The notes under the pieces are model-generated. The model was not told where the DNA came from. It saw only the letters and a program-made list of their open reading frames with translations, and did not search any database. Shown here in pieces: positions 1 to 10,106 of a DNA stretch of 64,000 bases; positions within the stretch are counted from its first letter, which is position 1, and the number at the start of each line of letters is the position of its first letter. The position numbers and the translations under genes are program-made. The stretch covers positions 53,010,647 through 53,074,646 of the forward strand of contig CM043942.1 in assembly GCA_014529385.2 (NCBI GenBank). The letters are read 5' to 3'. This DNA comes from Adiantum capillus-veneris. Lineage: Eukaryota > Streptophyta > Polypodiopsida > Polypodiales > Pteridaceae.

Positions 1-75
1 TTGGTCATCATCCCCTCGTTTTGAAGGTAAGTCCATAGGGATATCATCATTGAACACATCTTGGAATCCTTTTAG
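1..75 (-). pseudogene. Start of gypsy reverse transcriptase region (off window edge)
   Basis: Reading the minus strand into the left edge gives 25 open codons containing LKGFQDVFNDDIPMDLPSKR. This resembles the linker just before RT in chromovirus-type gypsy polyproteins (F-x-D-V-F ... P-x-x-L-P-x-x-R-G). It is in a different frame from the protease segment at 114-758, so at least one frameshift lies between them. The rest of pol would be left of the window. Confidence 0.6.
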
Positions 76-113
76 AAAATTAGACAAAGTCTAACTCTTC
101 TTGATTCCTACCA

Positions 114-758
114 TCAACTTTTGATATCATTAGAACCTTTTTGAGACTCTTTGACAAAAATCATGTACGCAGAAACTGAGCTCTTCATTGATTTGTCAAA
201 AACAGGAAGATTTACAAGTGGAATAGTGCGACCGGGCTCATTAGCATCTATATACATATTCTTGTCCCTGTAAAGTGAAGTAAATTCTCCTTTCAGGAAA
301 CTTTTGTTGGCAGCCATGCGGTCGAACCATGGTGCCCCTAGGATAGCATCCTCATGTTGGAGAGGAGAGATGAAGAAGTCTTCTTTGTCGACATAGCTTT
401 GAACATGAAGCCTCAACTTCCCAATCAAGGGAGTAACGGAGGCTTGTTGTCCCTTGAAAGCTGCATCAGTCATTACAGTATCTCCCATCTCGAAAGCTTG
501 AATGCCCAACTTGGTGGACAACTCCGTTGATATGAAGTTGTGAGTAGAGCCAGGGTCAAACAAGATGAAGGCATCATGCTCTCTTATTCTTCCACATGCA
601 TAGGAGAGAGCTGCTCCTTTGCAATGAACATCCTCTTTTGGAGCTTCGATGGCGGAAGCTCTAGGAGTCCCATCGCGAGCATTTTTTTTGGGGCAAGAAC
701 GGTAGGTTATGTCCTCCCCTCTTGTATTCCCTAGGAGAATAGCCATAGCTTTCATCAA
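114..758 (-). pseudogene. gypsy (chromovirus-like) retropepsin segment
   Basis: An open segment of 214 codons whose centre matches plant gypsy aspartic proteases. FILFDPGSTHNFIS is the active-site region, with D-P-G where D-S-G or D-T-G is usual, followed by ILGAPWF, the flap-distal I-L-G-x-x-W motif. A retropepsin of this type would cut the Gag-Pol polyprotein inside virus-like particles. The Ser-to-Pro change next to the catalytic Asp, and the frame break on either side, suggest an inactive copy. The upstream part runs into the Arg/Ser-rich gag remnant at 755-1243; the downstream part runs in another frame into the RT start at 1-75. Confidence 0.7.
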
Positions 759-1243
759 AAGAGGAGGAAGGTGAAGAAGAAGGAGAAGAGGGGTGACCTC
801 TTCCTTGCCCTTTTCTTCCTTGGTTTCCTCTCTTCTCGTTCAGAGTGGCAAGGAGACGGCGGCGGACTATGGTTTGAAGATTTCCTCTTGGGAGGTGTTG
901 GCAATCGCCTAGACCGCCGTCTTCTTGGAGCCAAATCTTCATATGAACTTAGGGATTCAGTGCTTTCTCGTTCCTTGGATTCCTCCTCTGGAATGGGGAG
1001 AGAGTCTTCTTTTGGGAGTCTCTTCAAGAGACCTCCTAAGCTCTCTCTCCTATTTGAAGAGGAAGGGTTATCCCATAAGCACGAAGTTGTTGAGAAACTT
1101 CGGCTTGCAAGGTAGGGTTTACCCATGGCTTGCTGCAACCTAGTAACAAGGTAGTTAACAAACATGGGGGCACCATCATTAGCACCTTCACGTGCAAAAT
1201 CAAAGCTATCAATGTTCATTCTACTCTCTTGACTATGGTCGGC
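755..1243 (-). pseudogene. gag N-terminus with Arg/Ser-rich tail, capsid core missing
   Basis: The first ATG after the PBS on this strand is at 1243 (MADHSQESRMN...). About 55 residues of ordinary composition are followed by a basic, Ser/Pro/Arg-rich stretch (RRRRSRR, PRKKRARKR) and then poly-Phe and a stop. No capsid (Retrotrans_gag) motif or CCHC knuckle is visible, so the middle of gag appears deleted or replaced. Assignment rests on position between the Met PBS at 1652-1663 and the retropepsin at 114-758 rather than on a strong family match. The extra residues upstream of 1243 in the same frame are leader, not protein. Confidence 0.5.
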
Positions 1244-1651
1244 CATGTTAATTAAACTTATATGTTTGTTTAATGTACTTTTTGGCAATTCAAAACTTCA
1301 GTTGCTACTCCTCTTAGCCTTTGAAAATTTCGGCCCTAAGGTATCTATACCCACGACTGGAATTCGGTTAATTATAGAGAGTAGTGAGGTGGGTCTAATA
1401 TTGCAGCATTGCCGAGGGATAGCTCCTTTCAGACTTCTTATGGCTCAATAATGGTAAAGCCGTAGGAAAGTCTAAAGAGACTCCATTATTAAGACCAAAG
1501 CTCCCGAGGTGTGCACCATACCCCACATAGTGGGCTGCAACAAAATCGTTACTAGATCCCAGTCCCACTTACCCTAATATAATTAACAAAACCAACCATT
1601 TATAGGCTACTTAAGGACATCTCTTCTTAAGCAAGAAAAGAGAAACCAAAT

Positions 1652-1663
1652 GCTCTGATACCA
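1652..1663 (-). promoter_or_regulatory. Primer binding site, initiator Met tRNA
   Basis: The minus strand reads TGGTATCAGAGC, the classic complement of the plant initiator-Met tRNA 3' end. It lies one base from the LTR terminus TGTAATAG on the plus strand (CTATTACA on the minus strand). It fixes the orientation of the element (minus) and the inner end of its 5' LTR. Confidence 0.85.
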
Positions 1664-1664
1664 A

Positions 1665-3128
1665 TGTAATAGAAATGGCCTAATAACTTGTAGAGTAGCG
1701 GAATTAAGAGAAAGTGTTTCCTGAAATTACTTTGAGAGCATAATGGGTGAACTTCATTAATGGTAGCAACATAAACATAACAATTAATTAACTAGACATG
1801 AACAATACTTTTGCATGAGAGAGAATTAGAGAACATTACAAAAATTGAGGACCGGATTTATGTGGAGCTGGTCCCCCCTCCAATAGCATTTGTATTATAG
1901 ATTCTCCCATTAAAGGAGACTTGATACAATACAATCTTTGTGTTCTTTTTGACCTAAGTGATGCTATGAAGATGGAAAGCTTCATGCACCACTAGCATAG
2001 CATAATATTTGAAGAAAGCATTAACTGGACCAAGCCTCAGTCCCAAGACCTCAAACACTTCGAAGGTGGAGAGAGCTAGCATGGAGTGAGGATAGGGAAG
2101 AGGAAGAAGAAGTAGTATACGAGAAAGAGCTATTCCCTTACTTATCATCACTCTTCTTTAGCATAGCATAATAGCTTAGTAATGATGAAGATGAAGAAGA
2201 TGGCAAGCTCAAGATTTGAAGCATGTCTCTTGGTTGGATTTCACTCCATAGCCAGAGAGGTTAAGTGTAGGCTCACTCTTCTCAAGGAGTTAGAGAAGGA
2301 GATGGAGCTCTTGCACTTGCCAACCACATAATGAGAGTGAATGTGAGAGTGTGTGGGTTAGTATACCTTGCAAGCTAGGCCCATGCTTCCTTGGTCAATC
2401 CCCTCTTTTAGCACTCCTAGGCATTTTATTGGACCTCCTCAAGCCTGGCCAATCACAGCCTTAGTGCATATCAAGCAACAAGGGTAGTCTTGGGACAAGT
2501 GTCCCCCTTTCCACTTTGAGAGAGAGGACTTGATAAATGCAAAAGAAATTAAATAAATGTGGTAATTTATCATTGGACCCCTTTTAAGCCTGACCAATAG
2601 GATTCAAGCACCTCATGAAGGTAACATGGGTAGGGTCTTGACATGTGTCCTTGCTGCATCTCTAGGCTTGGGCTCACCTTGAGTGTGTGAGTGTGTTCTC
2701 TCTCTACCCCCTAGGAAAAGGGCTCGACCCCCTCTTGTAGGGATATTTTTGACTTGCTTTGATCAAGCACCTTAGTCACCAAGCATGACTAAGCACTTGG
2801 ACTAGGGGTGTTCCCACAAGCATCTCAAGCAAGCATGTGCAAGCACCTTAGTCATGCAGCAGGTCAAGCACCTCAAGCACCTCAAGTACCTCAAGCACCT
2901 TAATCAAGCACCTCAAGCAAGACAAGCATCTCGAGCTCGGGCTGGATTCCCACCTCAAGCTCAACCCTAACTTAGGTCAAGAACTTTTAACACTAACCTT
3001 TGGAGGTCTTTAATGAAGCTAACCCTAAGGTCTTCTAAGCTCCATTGGTAGCCTTTCTCTTTGACATACCATCTCTCATTTGAGCCCCTTTACCATTGGC
3101 CCCTTGTTGAGATAGATCTGTAAGCACA
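1665..3128 (-). mobile_element. Probable 5' LTR of the leftmost gypsy element
   Basis: The inner end is secure because it abuts the Met PBS and reads CTATTACA on the minus strand. The outer end is a guess: the plus strand ends in GCACA at 3128 (TGTGC on the minus strand), just before copia-derived DNA. No second LTR is in the window, so neither length nor TSD can be checked. It has no coding sequence but contains the AAGCACCTC minisatellite at 2760-2935. Confidence 0.45.
2760..2935. repeat. Minisatellite of CAAGCACCT units
   Basis: An irregular tandem array of a 9-10 base unit close to TCAAGCACC, interspersed with CTTAGTCA and AAGCATG variants. It sits inside the probable LTR 1665-3128. Confidence 0.75.
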
Positions 3129-3189
3129 TGTCTATATTCTACCTCTTGTTTCCATTTATCTCTCCCATATTAAATGATCAGCTCATTAT

Positions 3190-3373
3190 GAGAAAGTCTT
3201 TTTGGAATAGGTAGATATTAGATTTTATGAAATATGTAAAGTACCACTTCATTCAGGATGTGCTTGAGGACAAGCATATGGAGCTTGTGAAGATGCACAT
3301 AGATGATAACCCTGTAGATCTTCTCACCAAAGGTCTAGCTACTTATGGGCGAGAGCTAGATAGGCTACTCTAA
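3190..3373 (+). pseudogene. copia RNase H C-terminus remnant
   Basis: The plus strand encodes KYVKYHFIQDVLEDK and then HIDDNPVDLLTKGL, ending LDRLL and TAA at 3371-3373. This is the characteristic end of the Ty1/copia polyprotein: the RNase H region around the H-x-x-x-D-N-x-A/V-D-x-x-T-K motif. One in-frame TAG lies upstream at about 3211. The rest of the element to the left is missing, replaced by the gypsy LTR. The PPT and LTR start follow at once, so this is the 3' stub of a copia element. Confidence 0.75.
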
Positions 3374-3430
3374 CATGATTGTACATACATATATATTTTA
3401 TACCCCATACTTAAAGGCACATTGGCCTTT

Positions 3431-3510
3431 AAGTGGGAGGTTGCTGGGGTGGTAAAACTTAATGTGCTAGCCCCCTAAGTAAGTTCTCAACTAGACGCTA
3501 ACACCGACCA
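3431..3510 (+). mobile_element. copia polypurine tract and start of 3' LTR
   Basis: AAGTGGGAGG at 3431-3440 is a typical copia polypurine tract, 57 bases after the pol stop. It is followed by TTGCTGGGG, which looks like a mutated TGTTGGGG LTR start. The LTR is cut after about 70 bases where the LINE fragment begins. Confidence 0.6.
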
Positions 3511-3516
3511 TTACAT

Positions 3517-4850
3517 GTGTTTGCCCATGATAATGTATTGTTTGTCAACCTTGGCAAAACCAAGGTTATGGTATTCAATACCACACCGCAGTGGGTTAGG
3601 AGATCAACACCCACATTTTCTTATGGCCAGGAGTCAGTGAAGTATACAGATGCATACACTTACCTTGGGATAGCCTTTAGTGGTCCAATGTTTTCATCGA
3701 GGAGAGCAGTTGAGACGAGATTGACCAGAGCATATGCTACCCTAGGCAAATTAGAGAGGATGTGTTCGAAGGTTTCGTTCCAAGAACCTCAAACAAAGCT
3801 ATGGCTCTTTGATACTTTAGTGGCATTAGTTATGCTTTATGGAGCCTAGATATGGGGACATTCAATGGACCACAATAGCAGATCTGGTAGCACTGATGGG
3901 TGGAGATGTATGGAGAGGCCTTTGGTTTCTATGATCTCTTGGATGATAAGAGTTAAGGCTTTAGTACCACATGAGATTATCAGAGCAGGGCTGGCTGCAT
4001 CTTCACTTGTGGTCGAGGCACTCACCATATCAGTTTCTTTTTTGAACAATTTATGGGACCTCCCCAGACACATATATGCTCGTTTAGCTTTTGAGTCTTC
4101 CTGACAGCTAGCATTGCAGGGGGATACTACTCATTGGTATGGAAAGATAACATCATGGTTTGAGTTGCACGGTTTCAATATGGATAGATTGCCTAGTATT
4201 CTTTGGATGGTGCACCCTCTATGTCTATTACGGGCAGAAAGATTGCCAAACTCATTCGTCCATCAGGATGACCTATCTCAGCTCGATGCCAGGAGGACTT
4301 GGATTTAGCCGACACGAGAGTGGGCATGAAGACGGCTTTTTGTAGAGAGAATCTTCTCCATCTGACGGAGGACGGGTTTGTGACTAGACCTAGTTACATG
4401 GAAACACATTTATCTCGGGGGATACGGTGCGCTATTGGTCACCTACGCACCTCTTCACATCAGCTTGAGGTCAAGACTCGCAGGTTTAGGGGGATATCTA
4501 CAGAGGATAGGATATGACGGCTATGCCATTTGGAGCTTGAGACAGAGCTACATTACATATGTCCCTGTCTTGTATATCATGAGATACAGGGGCGATTTCA
4601 TTGACTTTGCTACTTTGGAGATCAGGAGAGAGACAATCTCAAGGTAGATTACAAAATTCTTTAGACCACCTACTGGCAGACAGAGGGGCAGACCACACAA
4701 CAAAGCCCAGAGGCTACTGAGCTAGGGAGATCTAGACGCCCACAATTGGGGGTACTTCACAACATTGACAGAGATTACAGTAGATGATATGGATCACTTT
4801 AGCTTGATAGTAAAGGTACTTACCATGGCGGACATTGACAATATTCTATA
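3517..4850 (+). pseudogene. 5'-truncated LINE ORF2 fragment (RT end and zinc knuckle)
   Basis: The fragment starts inside the RT domain with VNLGKTKVMVFN (the region after the YADD box, matching NESKTKVMLV of the LINE at 14085-16871), then TYLGIAFSG and LWLFDTLVALVMLYGA before a TAG at 3847. Broken frames continue downstream. One at 4480-4620 gives RLCHLELETELHYICPC, the Cys/His pattern of the LINE C-terminal zinc domain (zf-RVT type). At least six stops or frameshifts are present. 5' truncation with a retained 3' end is the usual outcome of incomplete LINE reverse transcription. It belongs to a different subfamily from the LINE at 13-18 kb, whose sequence differs clearly. Confidence 0.75.
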
Positions 4851-5029
4851 GTGACCGATGCAATACATCCTCGGACAACGCCCGATGCTGGACATCCTCG
4901 GATAATAGAGCCCAATGCCGGATATCCTCGAACATTGATGTTCATACACTCGGATTGTACTACCCTAAACAGTTGTGAACCATGATAATAGCTATTTAGC
5001 TTTTATTTTTCTTTATTTCATTTTTATTT

Positions 5030-5505
5030 GGGAAAATTACCAAAATACCCCTCTAATTTGTGGAAATTCCCAAAATACCCCTCAAATTTCAAAAATTCCC
5101 AAAAGTACCCCCATAATTTGTCATAAATTTCCAAAATGCCCTTCAAATTTTCCGAAATTCCCTTGATTGTGAGAGTAAATTTCTTCAAAAACAAAAAATT
5201 TGTAGCTTTTCATAAGAAGAGTGATTGTCTACCATACGAGATGCTAATTGAGTTGGTTATGTAGGCTTTGGAGATGAATTTCTTCAATATTTTTAGACAT
5301 AATTACCTTTTTTTTGGGAGGTGATTTGCAAAAAATTACATGCTAAGCACTCAAAAACCGATCTCAATTGTCAAACAAGAATAAAGATTAAAAAATCTTG
5401 AAGATCCAACGAAAATAGATACAAGGGTATTTTGGGAATTTTTGAAATTTGAGGGGTATATTGGGAATTTCCAAAAATTATAGGGGTATTTTGGTAATTT
5501 CCCCC
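5030..5505. mobile_element. MULE/MITE-like element with ~75-bp terminal inverted repeats
   Basis: The left arm 5030-5104 starts GGGAAAATTACCAAAATACC and the right arm 5424-5505 ends with nearly its reverse complement (GGTAATTTCCCCC). Both arms contain the same internal 28-base repeat (AAATTCCCAAAATACCCCTC). The 320-base interior has no ORF. T-rich flanks (TTTTTATTT on the left, TTTTTTTTT on the right) could be a 9-base target duplication, which would fit a Mutator-like non-autonomous element, but the low complexity makes this uncertain. Confidence 0.6.
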
Positions 5506-5615
5506 TTTTTTTTTTTTGTACCGAGACAGTTTGGTCTCTTGAGGACATATTCTCACTCTCATAGAGATAGAGCGTGTTTAGGGATTAGGGTTTGAACCGG
5601 TTTTTCTGCAGGAGA

Positions 5616-6347
5616 ATGGCGTCTCGCAAGGTTATCCGCCGCCTGGGGGCCCTGCTGCATCCTTCAAGAGGCTTCTGCCATAAGCAGGAGCTCGGTGGTC
5701 AATTGCATCCGCGATCATCCAGTCAGCTGCTCGCGGCCTTGGAGCCGCATGTCACAAGTTCCGGGAAGGAACTTTTTCAAGGCCTCATGGACGTGTTCTG
5801 TTTAGAGAAGGAGGCCTGGAAACAGAAGGAGGAGGTCTGGAAACAGAAACAGAAAGAAATTGAATATCAAAAGGAGGCCATTGAGTATCAGAACAAGGAG
5901 ATCGCATATTTGGAGGTAGACCTCCTTAGATCCAAGGGTTTGAACAATACACGTGGGTTGTTCGAGAGAATGCAGGAGGTCCTTGCAACATATACACGTG
6001 CTAAAGGAAACAAAGCTTCCATTTTGTGGGAAAAAATCCTCAAGTGGTCTCCGGACTTGGCTGCTTGCGTAGAGAAGCACACCAATATTCCACTGCAAGA
6101 TGTGCGGAAGCAAGCAGCGCACTGCCATACTATATACAACATTCTTTCGCAGCACGTGCACGCAGGTAAAGAATTGGCTGAACTGCAGGCCGCCAATGGG
6201 AGAATTTATTTTCATAGAGGGCCTATGTTGCCTGAACAGGTCCAAATATTTCTCTGTATTGGAAAGGCGGCGAAGTTTGACATTGAAGAAGACCTGTCTA
6301 CCAGGTACACCTGCTACTCTTGTTGCTTTTATTTGTTTATTGTTTGA
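5616..6347 (+). CDS. Unrecognised protein with coiled coil and mitochondrial-type N-terminus
   Basis: An uninterrupted reading frame from ATG 5616 (243 codons), GC-richer than its surroundings, with no retroelement motif. The N-terminus (MASRKVIRRLGALLHPSRG) is rich in Arg, Ala and Leu and lacks acidic residues, as in mitochondrial presequences. Residues about 60-105 form a strongly charged coiled coil with EVWKQKQKEIEYQKEAIEYQ-like repeats. The remainder has well-mixed globular composition (LFERMQEVLATYTRAKGN, GRIYFHRGPMLPEQ). A good splice donor (AG|GTACACC, 6303-6304) and a branch-like run before TTGGACAG at 6386 suggest an intron. Exon 2 reads openly as AVLKSSDVDLFECGH, but phase 0 would be needed and the donor leaves two bases. 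The gene may therefore end just after the junction, or be slightly broken. I do not recognise the family. Confidence 0.55.
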   Translation: MASRKVIRRLGALLHPSRGFCHKQELGGQLHPRSSSQLLAALEPHVTSSGKELFQGLMDVFCLEKEAWKQKEEVWKQKQKEIEYQKEAIEYQNKEIAYLEVDLLRSKGLNNTRGLFERMQEVLATYTRAKGNKASILWEKILKWSPDLAACVEKHTNIPLQDVRKQAAHCHTIYNILSQHVHAGKELAELQAANGRIYFHRGPMLPEQVQIFLCIGKAAKFDIEEDLSTRYTCYSCCFYLFIV

Positions 6348-6386
6348 ATGTTGCCTGTATTCATTTTATATATATTGATTGGACAG

Positions 6387-6473
6387 GCCGTGCTGAAGAG
6401 TTCAGATGTAGATCTGTTTGAATGTGGTCATGGTACGTATGATACTGTACATGAGACTATGGGCTCGCTGTAG
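6387..6473 (+). other. Possible second exon of the gene at 5616
   Basis: After a CAG acceptor at 6384-6386 the plus strand is open for 28 codons and ends at TAG 6471-6473. Joining it to the donor at 6303 gives a phase mismatch with an early TGA, so either another donor is used or the copy carries an indel. Weak support. Confidence 0.3.
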
Positions 6474-7750
6474 AGTGATGAGGACTTTTTTTGGGTCTGA
6501 TGATGTTCAGTGATGCGTAATGATTTATGTTGAGGACAGGTAGTCCTCAGGGTACATTATGCAGGTTGTGTAGAGAGGATACAAAATGTAAAAGCCTGGT
6601 TGCAGGTGTTTACTGTTAATCCAATGAGCTGTTTATTGTCTGAGTGCTTGAAGCTATATACCTGGATGGTTATATGGGACTCTGTGCGTGTAGGGACTTA
6701 CTTGCAGGCTGGTGTCTGCTCTCTAGGATATAGTTTCTCAATGCCTGATAACAAAGGCTGTTTATTTTAATTATGTGTTTAGTTCTTGTTGTTTTTAACC
6801 ATGCCGGACTATGTACTGTTTGCTGAACACTTTGAGGGCATTATACGGAGGTGTATTATAACGCATATGATTGTGAAAGTTGGTGTGTTGGTTTATGATC
6901 TTTTAGTGTGTATGGTAATAGGTTATGTAGTCATACAAGGACACACACACATATGTATCTATACATATGTGACACTTTGAATCCCATTTTACCTCGAAAA
7001 CTTCCTCTAGCTCAGTTGTGGTGTGTATGTATGAGGATTCAAATATGAAATTTGAGCTTGAATTTTGATTTTGATGCTCAAACAAGAGTTACTAGATTTC
7101 AAGTCTTCTTGTAAACAATTTCAAGGTTTGTCACTAACATCACATATTTTTCAACAAAAAAATTTCCTGCACCTATACAGCATGCACTAGATGTCTTGCA
7201 AGAGTCAAAATCCTCTTCATGCTTGTTTGGCGAGCTAACCATTCAGGTGTGTGTGGTTTGTTGAAACATCTGCCAACTAATACCATTATAAAGTAAGCTC
7301 TTGTTTACTCCCCCCTTTGTCCTCGTTTACTTTTCAGCATTCGACGTCCTCAGTCGCCCCTGCTTTTGTGCCCGCACTTCCTCGTCCGTAAGTGACACTG
7401 AGGAAGTCAAGGGATCGACGATGGGAGTGTAATCCGCTGTTGATGCATCCCATCGGAAAAAAGAACCACCAGTATGACAGATAGGTTTGGTGTGAGCAAG
7501 TATGTGGCCCGGTTTAAAATACATTACCGGTTTTTGGCAGACATTGGCCACTGTCACCAAGCTGCCTTAGGTTTATGGTTTTCATTTGAATGGAGGAGCT
7601 ACATGAAGTTTTCGTGGACCTGGGTAATTTGCTCGTAGCAGGTGCATGAAATGCTAATATCACTTCCTCCCATTCCAAGTGGGCTGTCTTCCCCGTCTGT
7701 TTGCACATCCACATTTATGTTTTTTGCACCATCACCTGATTCACCTGTTG
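6474..7750. other. No recognisable gene
   Basis: AT-rich, with short ORFs in both directions but none with family motifs. Part of it may be the 3' untranslated region or introns of the gene at 5616. A cluster of CG-richer sequence at 7330-7560 has open frames on the minus strand (77 codons) but no known motif. Confidence 0.4.
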
Positions 7751-7756
7751 TGACAT

Positions 7757-7910
7757 GGAGGAGATAACTCGGGAGTGTCTTGAAAGGGGCGAGCAGGCCC
7801 TGCAGGCACTGGCAGAGAAGCTCTTTAGTCTTCCCTCCGCTGCTGAGAACACCGGTCGCATTGTTCAACTCCCTTCACCTACAATTTGGCTACCTCGAGA
7901 GAAACGTATA
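7757..7910 (+). other. Possible isolated exon, unrecognised
   Basis: The open stretch MEEITRECLERGEQALQAL... is compositionally protein-like and GC-richer than its flanks. It ends where a (CA)n tract begins. It could be an exon of a host gene, but no partner exons or homology can be shown. Confidence 0.25.
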
Positions 7911-7946
7911 AGTGACCCTGCTCATTTGGTTTGTTTTGATCTCTCT

Positions 7947-7947
<1 letters not shown>

Positions 7948-7984
<37 letters not shown>
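7948..7984. repeat. (CA)n microsatellite
   Basis: About 18 uninterrupted CA units. Confidence 0.95.
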
Positions 7985-7991
<7 letters not shown>

Positions 7992-8123
7992 GCCTGCCTG
8001 TGGCCACTTGCAATTGTGTTTTGTGTGAAACCCAGGTTCCCAAAATATGCACTTGGATGCTCACAATGAAACATATATGGTCATGGCTCTCTGTACATAT
8101 GTACCATTATATTTGAATTCATA

Positions 8124-8215
8124 CATACGTAGATCCGTGTACACATGTAAAAGACACATACATACGTAGATAGATCCGTGTACACATGGAAAAGACACAT
8201 ACATACGTAGATATG
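8124..8215. repeat. Short tandem repeat, ~45-base unit
   Basis: ACATACGTAGAT...GTGTACACATG...AAAGACACATAC is repeated two and a half times in tandem, inside a wider TATG/CATA-rich simple region (8060-8560). No gene is seen in that region. Confidence 0.7.
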
Positions 8216-8705
8216 TGTGTATGTGTGGATGTATGCATTTTTCTATGTACCTAAACACATACTCATGCATGCACACATATGTGCATATATGTATCTGTGT
8301 GTATGTGCAAAATTTATGTGTATATTTTCTCTTTCTCACATACATGTGTTTGCGTAGGGACATTTACACATACATATATACACACATGTATTAATAACTA
8401 CAGTTTAACTGTTGCGTATATCAAATGCAGATATGTATATCTATATATGCAATAGTGTATAGAAATATATGCATGCTTATTATCATAAGCTGTATTCGAA
8501 CGTTTGTGTAGACACTCCCATATCCACATATGTATCTGTGCACACATGTATACCCATATAAACATATCTGGTTAGATGTTTGCTCTTACATAAATGTACA
8601 CCATTGCGATCCGAGCTCCCTGCTGTTGCTTTGCCCTCGCCATCCCTCCTCTCCACCCCACCCCCCCTCTTGCTGGTGGCACGCTGAGCCTCTTTCACGC
8701 TGCAG

Positions 8706-8719
8706 CCCCCCCCCCCCCC
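8706..8719. repeat. Poly-C tract
   Basis: Fourteen C residues between two copies of a TTG(C/T)TGGTGGCACGCTG motif. Homopolymer length may be unreliable in the assembly. Confidence 0.8.
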
Positions 8720-8820
8720 GTTGTTGGTGGCACGCTGCGGTGGACTGAGCCTCTCTCGCGCATGCTGCTTTGTCTTCTTCGACTTCACCCACCCCTTTTC
8801 TTTTCAGCATCAGACATAGA

Positions 8821-9240
8821 ATGACGACTTCAGCTTCACCTCAGAGGGACTCTACAGCAGCCCCCTCGTCCGACACCGCGGAGTCGACCCTTCGACTTGC
8901 TCTTTCGCTAGAAAAACAAGCGAGCTTATTGGCTGAGGTGGAACGGCTTCAAGCCACCTCAGTCATTTGCAGGATTGTTGGCACTCGATCCTGCAGAGGC
9001 GAGGTGAGGGACCTACTTCAAGCTTGACTCCTCACCGAAGTGGGCAAGATCACTGATGTGCAGCTACTCGGGAGAGGATATTATCAGATTGAGTTTGAGT
9101 CTCCAGAGATGGCGGCCAAAGTGGTCTTGATGAGCCCGCTCAGCATTCGAGCGGCTCTAGCATTTTTTCGATAGTGGCGTCATGGCTTTGACCTGACGAC
9201 AGATGTTCTTGCATAGGTGATTGCAACGAAGCCTCATGTG
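8821..9240 (+). pseudogene. DUF4283-like LINE ORF1/gag fragment
   Basis: ATG 8821 begins a Ser/Thr-rich leader (MTTSASPQRDSTAAPSS). After a short coiled-coil-like stretch comes VICRIVGTRSCRGEVRDLLQ, a TGA at 9025, then in the same frame TEVGKITDVQLLGRGYYQIE and SPLSIRAALAFFR. The order (I-x-G-x-x-x, L-x-x-x-L, G-x-I-x-x-x-x-L-G-R-G-x-Y-x-I-x-F, then P...W...F) follows DUF4283, the nucleic-acid-binding domain found in ORF1 of plant LINEs. At least three stops break it and no endonuclease or RT follows. It differs from the coiled-coil/RRM ORF1 of the LINE at 16878-17828. Confidence 0.6.
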
Positions 9241-9620
9241 TAGAGTTACGAATACGGCATGAGATTGATTTTTGTTTTATTTTTTGGGGGGCGGGGGATA
9301 TTCCTACCTATTGGACTTTTTTAAAGATAGAGCCTGTAGTAGGTGCACCATTAGTACGTCAGTAAGTTGCTCCAATTTTGAAGTGTATTAAATTAGGAGG
9401 AATCTTAAAAGATACCCTCTTTGTGATCAAAGTGGAAAAGTAGAGACCTACCAGGTGTCATAGGCAGATGGCAAGCAACTTGTGGTAGGTGGACGGCGAG
9501 GGAAATTTTACAAAGGAGGCAGGTGGCAGGGCACAAGAGGACATAGCTGGCAGCAAAGGCGAGATAGCTACCACGTGACCAAATGTAGGTAGCGCGAGAG
9601 CAGATGGAGAGTTTTTAAGA

Positions 9621-10106
9621 GAAGAGTGTATTTTGGAAAGGGCACTTGAAGATGACATATATATTCCTGAACCTTTCTCGAAGGAAGCATTAGAGCCATT
9701 GTAATGGACTCATATTCTAGAAACCTTAGATGTGTGTGCTATCTCAGATGGTCCCACAACAAAATTCTACGATAAGGATGGATATGATGTGGTTTTGTGT
9801 TTTATGGTCAATACAATCCTAGGAAAGGTTTCCTTAGAACATCCTAGGGGTGATAGATTGATCAAACAAGAGGTTGAAGAGTTTTATGACTCTTCGGAGC
9901 ATTTTGCACGAGAGGATGACGTAGACAATGAATGCTCTGATAACTTGAGTGACCAAGAAGAAACTATAGTAGACATCCGGTTTTACAATTTTTCAACCAA
10001 AAACCTAAACGTCTATTTTGAAGATCCATTTTTTGTACTTATCGTAGATATGGTGATGCCATGGAATTATATGAGTCTTTATGAGTTTAGTTTGTGGCCT
10101 TTTTAG
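9621..10106 (+). pseudogene. Decayed 3' end of a gag-protease ORF related to the 32-44 kb element
   Basis: Translation from 9621 (EECILERALEDDIYIPEPFS) aligns with the C-terminus of the gag-protease ORF at 37697-39535 (EECILERVIEDRDYIPEPFP). It continues TLDVCA...TTKFYDKDGYDV against TLDVCA...TTKFCDENGYDA, and EEFYDSSEHF against DKFYDSEEHF. One in-frame TAA lies at about 9700. The protease core itself is absent. The fragment shows that this family exists elsewhere in the same genome. Its tail is part of the tandem duplication 9912-10571. Confidence 0.75.

Noticed and set aside
540-1115. Plus-strand ORFs opposite the gypsy gag-protease remnant
   Set aside because: They are antisense shadows; the protease motif and PBS fix the minus strand as coding.
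5802-6245. Minus-strand ORF of 147 codons opposite the candidate gene
   Set aside because: Complement of the coiled-coil coding region; Phe/Leu-rich translation is typical of an antisense shadow of Lys/Glu codons.
7879-8064. ORF with Cys-Val or His-Thr repeats
   Set aside because: Translation of the (CA)n tract.
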